A stretch of 64,000 bases of DNA from Norana najaformis. Its lineage: Eukaryota; Annelida; Clitellata; Crassiclitellata; Hormogastridae. Below are positions 9,786 through 24,062 of the stretch, in pieces. The stretch is from the NCBI GenBank assembly GCA_964023275.1, contig OZ029917.1, positions 21,562,488 through 21,626,487 of the forward strand, read 5' to 3'. How positions within the stretch are numbered: position 1 is the first letter of the stretch; every line of letters starts with the position of its first letter. The notes under the pieces were generated by a model, which saw only the letters and a program-made list of their open reading frames with translations, did no database searches and was not told the origin of the DNA. A program made the position numbers and the translations under genes.

Positions 9786-11637
9786 CAGCCTGTTAATTCC
9801 ACAAGATCCCTTCGTTGAGACTGAGACAGTCTAAAAACAAGAAAAGTCCTGCTGAAACAATTAAAACAATCAACGATAACAATTATAGCAAGTTTCCACA
9901 GATCTCTTAAATCGATATTTATATATATATCAATTCCACCTCAGGTTAAAATGACAATGACGATGAAGACGTTATAACATTAAACAAAAAGCAACGCATA
10001 GGTCCTAATAACAATATAATGGAAGATAAAGCTACTCCATCAGTAAGCCATCATGCAATTTTTAATATATATAGATTAAAAGTTTGTTCTTGCTAAAGCA
10101 CATTTTAGCAAAATTTAACGCAAACAGGGTGGTTAGCGGGTTCAAGATAAGAACTATCTGACTGTTTTACGGCGAAAACGATTTGACTCGAACAAATGAA
10201 GGTGTTAACCACGGAAAATCACCGACCTTCAATACGGAGACATTTAGACGATCTATTTCTTCGCTTGTAGGTCTAACTGTATTTATGCACATACCAAAGA
10301 CCTCAGTAAGATAGTTTAATTGTCTCTTAAAGAAAGCTGTTGCCGGCCAACACTGACTTATGCCTTCTGTGCTTCACAGCAAGGCAGGAAGATGAATTGA
10401 ACTCTTGTTGGAATTCCGTGTATAGAATGTTTTTTGGCTTCAGTAGATGGGAATCTGTGAAAAGTTTCATCTGTGGTCTTGGCAGATTGAACTTATATCA
10501 TATAGTCAAAAAGCATGTTCTTAGGCATGTTCCTTTGGCATCTAGCTCGTTCGACTTCAAATTTTCTTACAGATATTTTATGGTGTTATTTTGATGAACA
10601 TTCTGCTTGTGACTCTGAACTTCGCGTTCCACTCAACTTCAAATCTAATTTGATTGACAATATCTAAGAACATTTTCGCAGTATATGCTCTAGATATTGT
10701 TGTTTTATTACTGTTTGTGTCTGAAAAATTGTTATTGCTTATAATTTTTGTCTATATGTCCCATATATGTTAGGCCCATATATGGTACATTATATTATCT
10801 TGGTACAAAATATTGGCAATATTTTTGTTCTACTGTTCTTGGTGGTTTTTAATTTTGTCTTGAAATTGCCATGTAAAATTTGTTATTTGATAGTCTTCTG
10901 CCGTATGGTAAACAAAAATATCGGTTTTCTTGATCGTGCTGTTTTGCTTTTAGACAGTGAAGTACATTTTCAATGTTGACATTTACTATATTTGAAGTAA
11001 GAAATTTTACAAATCCACCATGAATTTAGTTAACTGTTATCATTTAAGGTGCAATCTGTGACATGAAATATCTATTGTTGAAGATTTGCACTACACAATT
11101 AAAAATGCAATGCTTGACAGGAATTTAAGAATTTCACTTTTTGTTGACACCTCAGTTGTGCTTTAGCTGAATTTTTGGAAGATATTACTACTAACCTTTA
11201 TACCATATTTACAAGGAGAAGAAACATTTCCTTATGTTATGAATTTCTTCTGTGCATCCCATGACATCCGTTTGTAAATGATTTTTAAATATTTTATACG
11301 AAGTCGAATTGAGCTCATGTTTGAAAGGTTTTATATTTCCAAATCTACTAATAGCACTTAACATGAGATATACAATTAAGTACTAATAGCATAATTATTA
11401 CGTCAATTTTATTGCATTTTATTTTTACATGTTACTAAGATTGTTCGTTCTTCTATGAATTGAGATTATTAAAACTGTTTGACTTTAAATTGTTATTTCT
11501 TTGAATTCAATTTCTTGTAGTTGGAGAGTAAAATGGCCCTGTGAAAACATAAGGCATGCAGCTGCGCCATTACAAGGTATACTATGCAGCCTCTTTGCAA
11601 CGACTGAAGGCTCTACACAGTACACATCTGATATACC
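9786..11637. other. No gene seen; long AT-rich stretch
   Basis: Uniformly AT-rich. The open frames at 10340-10594 and 10767-10979 have no recognisable domain and read like random AT-rich sequence. Confidence 0.5.
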
Positions 11638-11804
11638 TGTATTCCCATGCCCATACATACATGTATATGCCTATGCATATATGCATGAAACCATTCATAC
11701 ATACATACACAAAAACACTTATGTACAAACAAACAAACATACAATCATACATACATACATACATACATACATACATACATAAATACATACATAAATACAT
11801 ATAT
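11638..11804. repeat. (CATA)n microsatellite
   Basis: CATA units, nearly pure at 11746-11780 and diluted with variants on both sides. Confidence 0.92.
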
Positions 11805-12039
11805 ATTGTTGCTGCCTATTTTTTGGTGCATTGACTTTAAGATTCAACGTATACACATTTAAACGGGTTTTATATGAGGTTTGCCAACTTTAAACACATG
11901 TCGCACGTAAAAAAACGCAAAATAATAATGAAAAATAAAAAGCATTTAAAAATAGAATGTTTTTAAGTAAAGCAAACGCCTCCAGGTGTGTATCTGTCCA
12001 AACAATGTTTTCAGGTATATGTATTCATGTCAAACCAGA
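11805..12039. other. No gene seen
   Basis: AT-rich sequence between a microsatellite and the end of the Gypsy fragment. Confidence 0.5.
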
Positions 12040-13600
<1,561 letters not shown>

Positions 13601-14330
13601 ACTGTTTCCGTTGCAACTCAAGTTTTATCTTCTTTATCTTATTTTCTGTTGTGTTCTTCCTTTTCTTCTTTCTCCCTCTATGTATAGGCAATTCTTCTTA
13701 TCCAAGGTGTTCTGCCTTCTCCACTTTCTCCTCTATAGTCTGGGTTTCTCCTCCTTCTCCTTCTCCTTCTCCTCTTGTCTGGTCGTCATCACCCATTGTG
13801 TTAACATTGCCATAGACATAGGCCCTGTCGACTTCTCTATCATCTTTTCTGCGGTGCCTCCCACCGCACCGCACCTCTTCCTTTTCTTTGAGCCTCTTCG
13901 TCGTACTGATTTTTCTAAAGTAATTTCACTTCCAGAAATTAATGTATTTGTCTTCGAAAACTTCAAAAGAACCTCTTGTCTTTAAAATCAGTGAAGCTGA
14001 AGTTATCTTTTTGATAGCCTGTTGAGTTCGTATTTGCAATTTTCTTCGACGCTTTGTAGTTTTGTATTTTGTCTGACTATGAACTCGAAGTAGAAAGATT
14101 TTGTCAAATACATTCTGAGCCAAATAAAACGAACATCAATAAACCTCGGATTTACTCCTCTTTTACGAGTTGACCCTTCTGAGTTAAACTACTTGGCAGT
14201 TCACAAATAAATCCACTGTCCGTGATTCGGCTTCGTAATCCTTCGTAGTGATTCGCGAATAATCCAATGTCTGTGATTTTGAATCGAAAATCTCGCCAAC
14301 TACTCCACCAACATGTCAGCTGCGCCTACC
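13601..14330. other. Pyrimidine-rich stretch upstream of the Gypsy fragment
   Basis: From 13601 to about 13900 the plus strand is rich in CTT/CCTT, giving Lys/Arg/Glu-rich minus-strand frames. It could be the 5' part of the Gypsy element (gag or untranslated leader), but I recognise no gag motif, primer-binding site or LTR boundary. Confidence 0.4.
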
Positions 14331-17300
14331 TCCTACACTGGATGCTGTCTCAAGCTCTACTTTTAATATTTTGTGCGAAATAACATTGCCTATTTGCTAT
14401 AAAAAAATCATAGTTAGCTTTTCTCTTGATTTATATTGCGTTCCTTCTTTTCAACAAAGTCCTTTATAACATGAATTTTCGTTCAAATTACAAATTTCAA
14501 CTTTACGTATCCACATGTCATCATATCGAAACCCTAACAGCAATTCTATATGCACACAGTACATAGGTATATATATATCACTCGAGCCTATACATTTCTG
14601 CTTGCTTGAATGTGTATAGACTCGTTTGAGGCAAAGTATATCATACTGCGCATGTCCACGCATGCACGCCATAATGGTATTTGCGTTAAAATTTCCACGT
14701 CATTTAATACAGCGTTTTTATACAAAGGGTGACATACATGCATGCATACATACATACATACATTTTACATAAATAATTTTTCATTGCTTGGCCGGATATA
14801 ATAAGCCCGACTGTGGAATATAGGGTATAGGTTACCACAGGAGAGTTTCAATACTGTTCATCTGTTTTTGGACTTCCGGTTTTCTGGTCAATTTCTTTCC
14901 CAGAATGCCTCTGTTTGTTTTTTATATATTTGTATATGTCTGTCTTTCGCCTTCTGCCTATATGTGTTCCCCTGTCCTCAAGACACGCAAACGTCATTAA
15001 TCATTCACCTTTGTCCATCGTCACTCTTTTCGTCTCTTATTCTTTCCGTTCTCTGTCACTGCGTCTTACCACCTTACCATCGTCTATTTCAAGGATTCCT
15101 TCTTCCCCTTCCACCTTCTCATCTCCTTTCCTTCCTTTCCTCCTCTTCCGCCACTTCCTTCATCATCTCTGCATTTTCGCTGTCTGCACTTAAGCCCGTT
15201 GGCATATGGCCTTGCAGGATGTCTCTCTCTTTCCCTCTCTCCCATCGCCTCTGCAGCTAGTTTCTGCTTCTGAATCTGTCTCTGTCTTTGCCTTAATCTC
15301 CGTCTCTTCCACTACCTCTGTGCTTGTCCATTTGTCTGTCCGTCTGTCTGTCTTTGTGAGTTCATTTCTCGATATGTTCTCGATCTTTTATAACGTAACC
15401 GTCTTGCCAATTCTTTGCTTTATTTTCAACCTTCATGCACATTGCACAAACAATTGAAAATTGTTCTCTTTGCCGGGACTGGACCGGCTTACTGTGTATC
15501 TTGCCGGATGTTTTTGTTGCTTTGCTCCCTTCTCTTCTGCTGCATGCATGCTCAAGTATTTGATTCATTCGGCCCCTAGGAGTACGGCGCACTGTCTTTT
15601 TAAAGACAGAACTGGCTAGCGATGCGTTCTCACCATGGGCAGTGAATCTTTCATAATGACAGGATGAACGATGAAATTGGCCAAATTCAGCCACACTTCG
15701 TTGCCTCAGGCTCGTATCGTTCGTTCATTCGTGAGAAATGGCAAGAAACGGTACAAGCTCAGCGTCTCATCGCTATTATCCGCTTCCTCCCTAATTCCCA
15801 AAATAGCTCTTAGTCTCCTTTCTTCCTGGCTGCATCCCTCAATTTCGTCTCCCAGGGCAAGAAGACGAGATGAAAGAAATTGCTAGAAAGTTGATAAGCT
15901 AATTTGTTTTCATAATATCCGGACTGATTCAACGCAAACGGAAATTTGACGTAACTTCTCAAAATATACCATAAATTGGGAGTTTAGCGCAGCGCATATC
16001 TCATTTATAGTATGACACTTTCAGTCCTGATTGTCTAGAAGAAAAAAGAACGAAGAGCAAGAAGAACAAGAACAAGAAAATAAGAACAAGAAGAACAGGT
16101 GAAGAAGATGATGAAGTACAGTAGGAATAATAAAGAACAAGAAGCGACGTTGGTTAAAATTTAACCATCAATTTAAATCCACATTTAAATAAATTTGAAT
16201 CAATTTAAATAAACAAACGCATAAAATTAAACTTATATATAAATAAACCTAAAGAGAAATTGATAAACAATAGGCCATTTTCGGGTAATATATTTGTATA
16301 ATGTTATATATTATATATGTGATGTATATATATTATGCATAATATGTGCTTTCGTATGAGGCTCAGCAGAGTGCAATTGCTATTTTGCAGCCCTCGCTCC
16401 GTTATTGATTCGACGACTGATTGCATGGATGGCGTAGGATATCCTCTGCTATTCGGCCTTGTTTCCTTCTTTCGTCCCTCACTCACTCCCTCGCGATCTC
16501 TGTCTCTCTTTCCTCTGATCTGCTTCCGCGTCGTCGGAAAACTGAGTCTGTTTCCGCAACGGACGAAGCTTCGGCGCTGAGGGAGTGACTTTCTTCGGCC
16601 AAGACCATATGCATCGTCGCCGTGTTTTGCATTATGCTGCCATTCTTCTGCGCTACATGAATACAGATTCATTGCCGGTTTAAATAAGAAATCGGACTTA
16701 ATGATAGGAGCAATTCCTAGTGCCGAACCGGCCTAGACAAGCCTGTTCAATTCCAAGACATTGGTTTATTACATACAGGGGCCGTAGCCTGACCCAATAG
16801 CCTTTGAGCTACACATACACTATATAGCAGTCATCGTCTACAACATGTATCTCTACAATCAGATTGCAACTCTGATGCAAAGAAAAAGACTAAAATAGGG
16901 AAGGGTAAATTGATAGACAAGCTTAACAGCGTCGCTGGAACTAGAGATGTGTTGAACCTGCCATCAACCTCTTAATTCTCATGTTCTACGGGTTCAAATT
17001 GCACCAAAATTTGTCAAAGTTGATCGTCAGCCTTTAATTTTTGTGGCCTGTTTTCAACACGCGAAGCGGCTATACTAATCATTCACAGGTCGCATGGACG
17101 AATTGCGTGAAGCCTCAGCACCAGTTGGCTCCTTACATGTAAATAAGTTAACGCCTCATATAAAATACACGCCGAATACTCTTCAGCAGGTAATGCCCGT
17201 AACGGTGGATGAGATCAAGAAATAATTTCAATGATAATATAGTTTAATGAAAACTATTATCGGCGTCATCGTTGCAGACATGCTAATTATACCAAGGACC

Positions 17301-17426
17301 ACTAGGATAAATTGCCAAAGAAGTGAATGAACGAACAAACGAATTAATAGATAAAATGCATCCAGTGTGGATGATCTAAATATTTTATACATGTTTAAGC
17401 CATACCTGTTTAGATCTGTCGGATAG
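14331..17426. other. No gene seen; short CATA run and biased tracts
   Basis: A CATA run lies at 14738-14762, a CT-rich pyrimidine tract with interspersed CTGT at about 15010-15370, and an AAGAAC purine tract at 16040-16150. Frames such as 14868-15260 and 16304-16672 reflect these biases. No domain is recognised. Confidence 0.5.
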
Positions 17427-17734
17427 ATTGGGATACGTGTTGTTGCAGATTGGGATAAGTCATGTTGTAGATTGGGATAAGTATTGTTGTAGATTGGGAT
17501 AAGTCATGTTGCAGATTGGGATAAGTCATGTTGTAGATTGGGATAAGTCACGTTGCTGATTGGGATAAGTCATGTTGCAGATTGGGATAAGTCATATTGC
17601 AGATTGGGATAAGTCATGTTGTAGATTGGGATAAGTCATGTTGTAGATTAGGTTAAGTCATGTTGCAGATTGGGATAAGTCATGTTGCAGATTGGGATAA
17701 GTCACTTTGTAGATTGGGATAAGTCATGTTGAGG
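17427..17734 (+). repeat. 22-bp minisatellite, 14 units
   Basis: Fourteen consecutive units of 22 bp with consensus ATTGGGATAAGTCATGTTGC plus AG. Variation is mostly C/T near the unit end (GCAG or GTAG), with a few scattered changes. Every unit keeps the 22-bp length. Confidence 0.95.
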
Positions 17735-19599
17735 CGCATTTGAAATTTTGCTATTCTCCGTGTAAATATTCAGATACTTTCATGTACAAGTGGTTGAGGC
17801 AAAAGTTTTCTTCCCTTTGCAAATCGCTTCTTGTTTATGAAGAATGAATGCATATGCAGTTTTGTAGCAGTTCTATGTCATCTATTTCTCTGGTTTTCTT
17901 TTTCGTTGAACTGTTTTTTATATTTGATATCTATGAAGAATGCATATGCAGTTTTGAATCAATTCTATGTCATCTGTTTCTCTGATTTTCCTTTTTGTTG
18001 AACTGGTTTTTTTTATTTGATATCTTCTATATTATTTTATTTCTTTTCTAACTATTTCTTTTATATTCTTTAAATCTGTTTTAATTTAAATTTCAGCAAT
18101 TTCTGCTTATTAGATGTTTGATTTCAAGAATTAATCAAAGGTGTAACTGTTTCTTCTTTGTCTGCCATTCTTGTGTTTTTTTAATTCTCTCCACTTCTAA
18201 ATCTTTTCTTTTCTTTCTTTTAATTATATTTTCCTTATTTTCTTGTTCTAGTGCTTGCTGTTGTTTTATTTCTTCTTGTTTCTGCGTCGCTTCATGTATC
18301 GTAATCCTTCCTGCAGTTTCATTGTATCTCCTTCTGCATGACTCGCCCAACTGACCGTGATGCATTGCAAAACCTGTTTCGATCTTTACACGGGTTTGCA
18401 GATCGTCACCGTCAGTCGGATCGGCCGACAACCCCGACTCCGTCCTTCCGTCCGTCTGTCCGTCCGTATTTTCATCTCTTGATCCAGATTTATGGCGAAG
18501 TCAACGAAACCTCATATTACTCTCGCTTACAAGACACCACGGTGACAGACAATAAAAGGCAGGTCCCTCGTACATAGACTAGGCATATGTATATTCGAAT
18601 ACGTAAATAAATAATGGATACCGTTTGATTTAAACCCTGCTCACATACGCGTTGGATTATAATATATTCATATATTTTAGAGATATGCTTAGTTGCTTAT
18701 ATATGCGGTGGCTTTGTCATAGAGGCGAAGCGCTCGTAGCCATTAAAATCGTATACGTCATGTGTTTTCGGACGACACCTTGCTATAATATTGTATGGCT
18801 TCATTTAAGATTTACCAATATAAACGTAACATATGCAAATGGTAGATTTACTATAATGCGCATTTACTGGCACGTTGGCCTATATTCAATGAAATCTGGC
18901 AGGCATAGCTTCTACACGACCTAAAGGACATGTCACATTTGTGGCTTTGCGAATTGCTCTTTGTACAATACAAGGGTAGGTTTCGTGTGGCGACGAATGT
19001 GACCTGGGCTTCATAAAACGCGCAAGGCGTCGGTTGCTGCCGGAGCCGGTGTTAATGCTGAACATGACACCAATCCATGCGGTGGCGGTGGCGGTGGCGG
19101 ACGGGCGGGATTGTGGGTGGGAGAAATAGGGCGCCGTGCAATTGTTAGATGCATGACGGACTTCCCGTCGTCGTGTTCGCCTTTGCTGAGAATGTTTAAC
19201 ACGCACACGAGCGGGCTTTCATAACCACTGCGAGTCAGGTTCATTAGCAAGATAGGGACACCCAGCCAGATAGACAGAGCGAAACAGGAATACCGTGAAT
19301 TAGAAACGGAGGAAGAACGAGAGAAAGCGCGAAAGAAAACCAAAGATAACAGACACGACGGACGAAAGAGTTATAAGAAGAAAGAAATGATGACAGAAAG
19401 AGACGAAGAATTACATTACATATGAAAGGTCACGTGAGAGCGATGGAGAAAACTGCCACCGTCTAAATGCGACAACCCTTTAAAAACTATGCATGCATGC
19501 AATTTACTTCATGTCGCAGTCTATCCGAAGGCTGTCATTTGTACAATGCATTTATGTATACAGAAGATAATAAGTAATGCAGTAACCGTAATCGAAACT
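17735..19599. other. No gene seen; T-rich tract and a GGCGGT run
   Basis: A 40-bp imperfect repeat around TATGAAGAATG.ATATGCAGTT occurs at 17838 and 17932. The plus strand is T-rich at 18000-18300; the Lys/Glu/Gln-rich minus frame there (18135-18431) has no recognised family. A GGCGGT run lies at 19078-19102. The rest is unassigned. Confidence 0.45.
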
Positions 19600-19710
19600 G
19601 CAAATTTGTATAGCGCCTCTTCGAGAAAACTCCTCAGAGATGCTGCGATCCGACAACCCATGACAACAATCAAATGGAATGGTCTTCAATCGTTGGAGAA
19701 AGAGATGCAG
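19600..19710 (-). repeat. LINE 3'-end fragment
   Basis: TATAGCGCCTCTTCGAGAAAAC resembles the LINE tail at 44855-44885. The following ACAATCAAATGGAATGGTCT part matches 36130-36155. Confidence 0.6.
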
Positions 19711-19720
19711 AGAGAGAGAG

Positions 19721-19814
<94 letters not shown>

Positions 19815-19822
19815 AGGGAGAG
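19709..19822. repeat. (GA)n(GATA)n(GA)n microsatellite
   Basis: A GA run, then GATA at 19722-19766, then GA to 19804 and GGGAGA to 19822. Confidence 0.95.
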
Positions 19823-21049
19823 AACAAGAAGCTGATGTCGCAGGTTGCATGGCAGTCTGTTCCAGAGTCAAGGGTCAGCCACGACGAAAATGCTTGCTGC
19901 ATTTAAGAAGTACGGAATGGTGGACAACGAGAACAAAATATAAATATATTTGCTGAAAAGCGAAGAGATCTGCGACTAGGGACAAATGGCACCGAAATAT
20001 ATCAGCGGTCTTATGCATGTCTGTGCAGTTCTATTTCATGCTACTTTAATAAAACTATACACATATGAGCATATATACACCATCATACATAAATATGCAT
20101 TAATCTTTGTATTCGTCATAAGTATGTATTACGAGTAATGAAAAGATTTTGAAAGTTTACAGCAGTTTGAGGCAGGAATGTCATCTTTTAAGCACCGTAT
20201 AGAAATTGATCAAGAGAAGTCAAAATTAAGATACGAAAATGTTTGCGGAAAAAGCCCTTGCGTTACGCATCAGTGTCCGCCAAAGTGGCTGACGAACAAA
20301 GAACTTGACACTGACGAAGAAAGAATCGACTAATGTGACGGTTTCTTCTGTGAAACTTGCGTGACGCATGTCACGTATGCATTGGCTAAGTCTTGGTGAG
20401 TTATGAAAGTCGGCGAATAAAAAATCTGACGAATAAAAACAGTGTTTTGAAAAGTACTCAAAAGGCGCTACATTAAATAAACCGATATATACTTAATATA
20501 TAGATATGTGCGAGTGTGTGCGTTTATAAATAAACATATAAAAATATAAATATATCTTAATATCCCTCAAATACTGTGTGCCACACCTAGACCTTTTATG
20601 TATACGATCTTAGTAAAACACAGACGTTTCTTTAAGTTGATACAACCTATATGTCTATATGATATTAGTAATATCTATTAGACTAGGCCTACTGTTAGAC
20701 TACTATTAGACTAGTAGGCCTATGCATGTATCTGGATAATTTATGTAGCGCTTTTGAAGACCGATCAAAGGCACTGATACTTGTAATGCAACCTAACAGA
20801 TCTACAAAGAGATGTCTTGGGACAAGTTGAAAATGTTCCTATATCTTCAATCTGACACGTATTAACACTCCATGTAGTTCTTGTTTTCAGTGGAAGACTG
20901 TAGAACAAAACAAGGTTGGATTTGTAAAATTTTGGCCGGGAGTCGATAATGTGTAGCTTGACTTTTGACCAGAGGGTAAAGATCCTCAAAACGCTCGGCA
21001 AATATAAGCAGTACATTGGAGGGTTTGTAGACCTACGGGGCTGCACATT
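19823..21049. other. No gene seen; short LINE-tail trace
   Basis: Two TAGGCCTA palindromes lie at 20684 and 20715. ATGTAGCGCTTTTGAAGACC at 20743-20762 resembles the LINE 3'-end motif. The rest is AT-rich and unassigned. Confidence 0.45.
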
Positions 21050-21390
21050 CAATGCAGCAGTTGCTGCGAGGTGAAGGTCCCTCTGAGCTCAACCAAAAAC
21101 TGAAAATATACCACAATAGTCTCTCATCAGCTGCCCGCAACTCTGCGGTAGACACCAGCCACTTATTGCTGCGTTTAATTAACTCGAATGTAGACGCCAG
21201 GATAATTACTGGGACTGAACTTCGCCGGGGTTTGTCCAAGGGGGAGTGGTTAAACCTGACCTCTGGAGCTGTTTTAGTGATCACATGTGCTAACGGTTGG
21301 CCTGTGGGGATCGAACCCCCAACCGCGTTGGGGAATCTAATCCAACATGGAAGTAGGACACACAAAAACATAGCATGCTACTTAATAAAA
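21050..21390 (-). repeat. tRNA-derived SINE (tentative)
   Basis: On the minus strand a T-arm/B-box GGGGGTTCGATCCCC (about 21308-21322) follows an anticodon-arm-like CCCCAACGCGGTTGGGG hairpin and a D-arm-like TTGGATTAGA. It is followed by about 230 bp of non-tRNA body down to 21050. The acceptor stem does not pair, so this is a SINE head or tRNA-like relic, not a tRNA gene. A 119-codon plus-strand frame across it is a shadow. Confidence 0.5.
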
Positions 21391-22184
21391 CAATCTGACC
21401 CCAGGATATAACGAGATTCGATAACTGTTGTCATTCATTACTATTAATAAATGCAAAGGTAGAACCTAAGTTGCATTAGCGTGCATTAACTTTCGCCGTA
21501 ATTAACTAAGCCAAGCGCTATAACAGATGGTTGACTTAAAGATATCAATATCTCGTTTATTATTGATTCAAAGCTGGCACAATGGTAATAGAAGTCACAT
21601 ATAATTCGAGGTAATGACTGACTTTTAACATACAAATTGAGATAGCGATTAAACAAGCATTCTAACATGTCATTATATGGCGTAGTATCATGATACAAAG
21701 GAAAACACTAAAAATCGATTTAAGTATATGTGCCTGTATGCATCTATCTAGACGATTAGTTTGCCTTTTTAAGTACCTAATAAACGCGCTGCCTACGCTA
21801 ACCTAAATCGTTTTAAAGTTTAGTAAGTGCAAAAAGTTCATAATAAGCAAAAAGTGCTCAGTTAACTAGAAACGTAATCACTGGTGGGTTTCCGCATACA
21901 AACAGAGCCCAATCAACGGATTACCAGCCAGAGTTGAAAGTTTATGCTATGTTCAGATCTCATATCCAAAATTGATTCGGCAAGAAACTATGCAAAACTA
22001 ACAATTATAAGCGGTTTGCAGTAACAACTACTAGGCTTTTCACTGAATAAGGGCCGAAGAGACAGTCTTTGTCTATAGTGCGACAGAGTAATGAATGCCT
22101 CAGAAGATCCAGACCGGCAAATGTCAATTCCACTGTACACTGAATAATGGTCATGCGTTGAACGACTTTCTGCAGACGCCCTTT
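21391..22184. other. No gene seen
   Basis: AT-rich, no motif or repeat recognised. Confidence 0.5.
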
Positions 22185-22378
22185 ACTCTGCATTAACTTC
22201 CTACTTACTCTGCATTAACTTCCTACTTACGCTGCATTAACTTCCTACTTACTCTGCATTAACTTCCTACATTAACTTCCTACTTACTCTGCATTAACTT
22301 CCTACTTACTCTGCATTAACTTCCTACTTACGCTGCATTAACTTCCTACTTACTCTGCATTAACTTCCTACTCTGCAT
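22185..22378 (+). repeat. 22-bp minisatellite, about eight to nine units
   Basis: Consensus ACTCTGCATTAACTTCCTAC plus TT. Two units carry ACGCTG instead of ACTCTG, and one unit near 22270 has lost the CTTACTCTGC part. It is unrelated in sequence to the other 22-bp array at 17427. Confidence 0.93.
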
Positions 22379-24004
22379 CAACTCAACACAACATCCGCTA
22401 CTGCGACAAAACCGAACTTGGGTCCAGGCCGGAACCAACACCATTGCCTTTGTTCCGGAAGTGAGCACAATTAGCTAAGCCTTCCAGGCACCGGGAGTAG
22501 CTGGCTGAATCCTCCCAGCAGAGAAATCCTGGATAGACGAGGGGATGGAAGCGGAGGGAAGGGCGTTGTTTGTGTAGCTCTGTCGCAATATGCGAATTGC
22601 CCGTTGGCGTAATTGTGTCGACTAATTGACTAACACGAAGCAAAGAATCGACGGCATCTCAGCCGTACAGCCTCCCTAATTATCAAGGCCAATACATCGC
22701 ACACCGTTCGGCGTCTATATATAGACTGGGGAAAATGTTGGAAGGGAGAGGAATGAGAAGGAGCGTACCGAAACTGAATAGTCTACGAGTAGACTTGGCC
22801 ATATCTTGGCTACCATGAATGCATTGGGCTCATTTTGTATTCGCATCATATCCGGAGATTTTGTATTCGTCGTTGTCGTTGTCGCCGTCGGATTTTTACG
22901 ATGTAAGACGAGACCATTCACAGGACGATGCCTAGATGTTGCATAAGCCTAACCAGAACTCTGCAAGGTGGCAATTTAAATCTTTCTTTGACACGAATGC
23001 TCCATTCAACCTTAAAACGCGAGGTTTCAAGATTATCCTACATAGTGGATATTATTGTGCAAAGTGGTTATGATGATGATGATTGTAATAATAATAATAA
23101 TTGTCACTTGCGTAGGAGCTAGGCTAATCACTCGGCGAGTTACATGTATAGTTCTATGTCTGATGCGTATTGTTTCGTACTTGCTTTAATTAAGATGTGT
23201 TGCGCTAAATCAGTGAAGCGTGACGCTGTGCTGAGTGTGTGCATTCGTACACACGATATATATGTATGTACATTAGTTAAGGCGTATTTTTCGTAGTCTG
23301 TCTGAAGCTGGAGATGGAGTTATGCAGCTGTTTGTTGATCTATGATAATTATCAAAGACATTGTTGTACGTGTGTTGATTTTCTACAGTAAAACTACTCA
23401 GAAAATCGAATAGAAAGAGTTATTGAGCCATGGGAGTTGATGTCTATAAAAGGAAATCAAACTGCAAAATTTAGCAATCGAAAGTTAGTCAGAACGGACA
23501 TGCTATTCTCTTTTTCATTGGTGTGTTGTTCTGCAGCCACATTCTGTACTTGTTCCAGATGTACTGTGAGACAATAACATTGTAATCTAGACAAAAGGAT
23601 CTAAAAAGACAGACATACCAGAAGGCAGGCTACAGTGAATAAATGCCATAACAAAATTTTCATCGAAGGAACCAAGCAATTGTGAATTAAAGTTTACTTG
23701 AGATCTATGCACAATTGACTATATCTGAGGATCTTGATTCCGCACACTGTACGTAACAAGGCGGGCATGGCCATTTCGTCAACTCCTTTTGACAAATCCA
23801 GTGACATGCCACCACTTGCAACAATTGCCTAATAAGGAATTCTAATTGACCCTTTGTGTTTTTCAAACGGAAATGTCTGAACGATAACAGTGATGTAATA
23901 TCGTTTAATATTGACACGGACTAGGTCGAGCCCAAACAGAGATGGTTGACAGTATTCTGAGGATCTAGCAACGTTCCAGACAGAGGCACGCCATGTATGT
24001 ATGT
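22379..24004. other. No gene seen
   Basis: Short GTCGTTGTC run at 22868-22890 and a small AAT run at 23088-23100. No coding or element signal recognised. Confidence 0.5.
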
Positions 24005-24062
24005 ATCCAAGAACTTGTATAGCACGTTTTAAGAAACTCACAAAGGCGCTACATCATGGCTA
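24005..24062 (-). repeat. LINE 3'-end fragment
   Basis: ACTTGTATAGCACGTTTTAA then AAACTCACAAAGGCGCTACA resembles the LINE tails at 19600 and 44850. Confidence 0.5.

Noticed and set aside
17427..17734. CRISPR-like array
   Set aside because: Units are contiguous with no spacers, and the context is eukaryotic.
21290..21340. Functional tRNA gene
   Set aside because: T-arm and anticodon-like hairpin are present, but there is no pairing acceptor stem and the D-arm is poor; better read as a SINE head.
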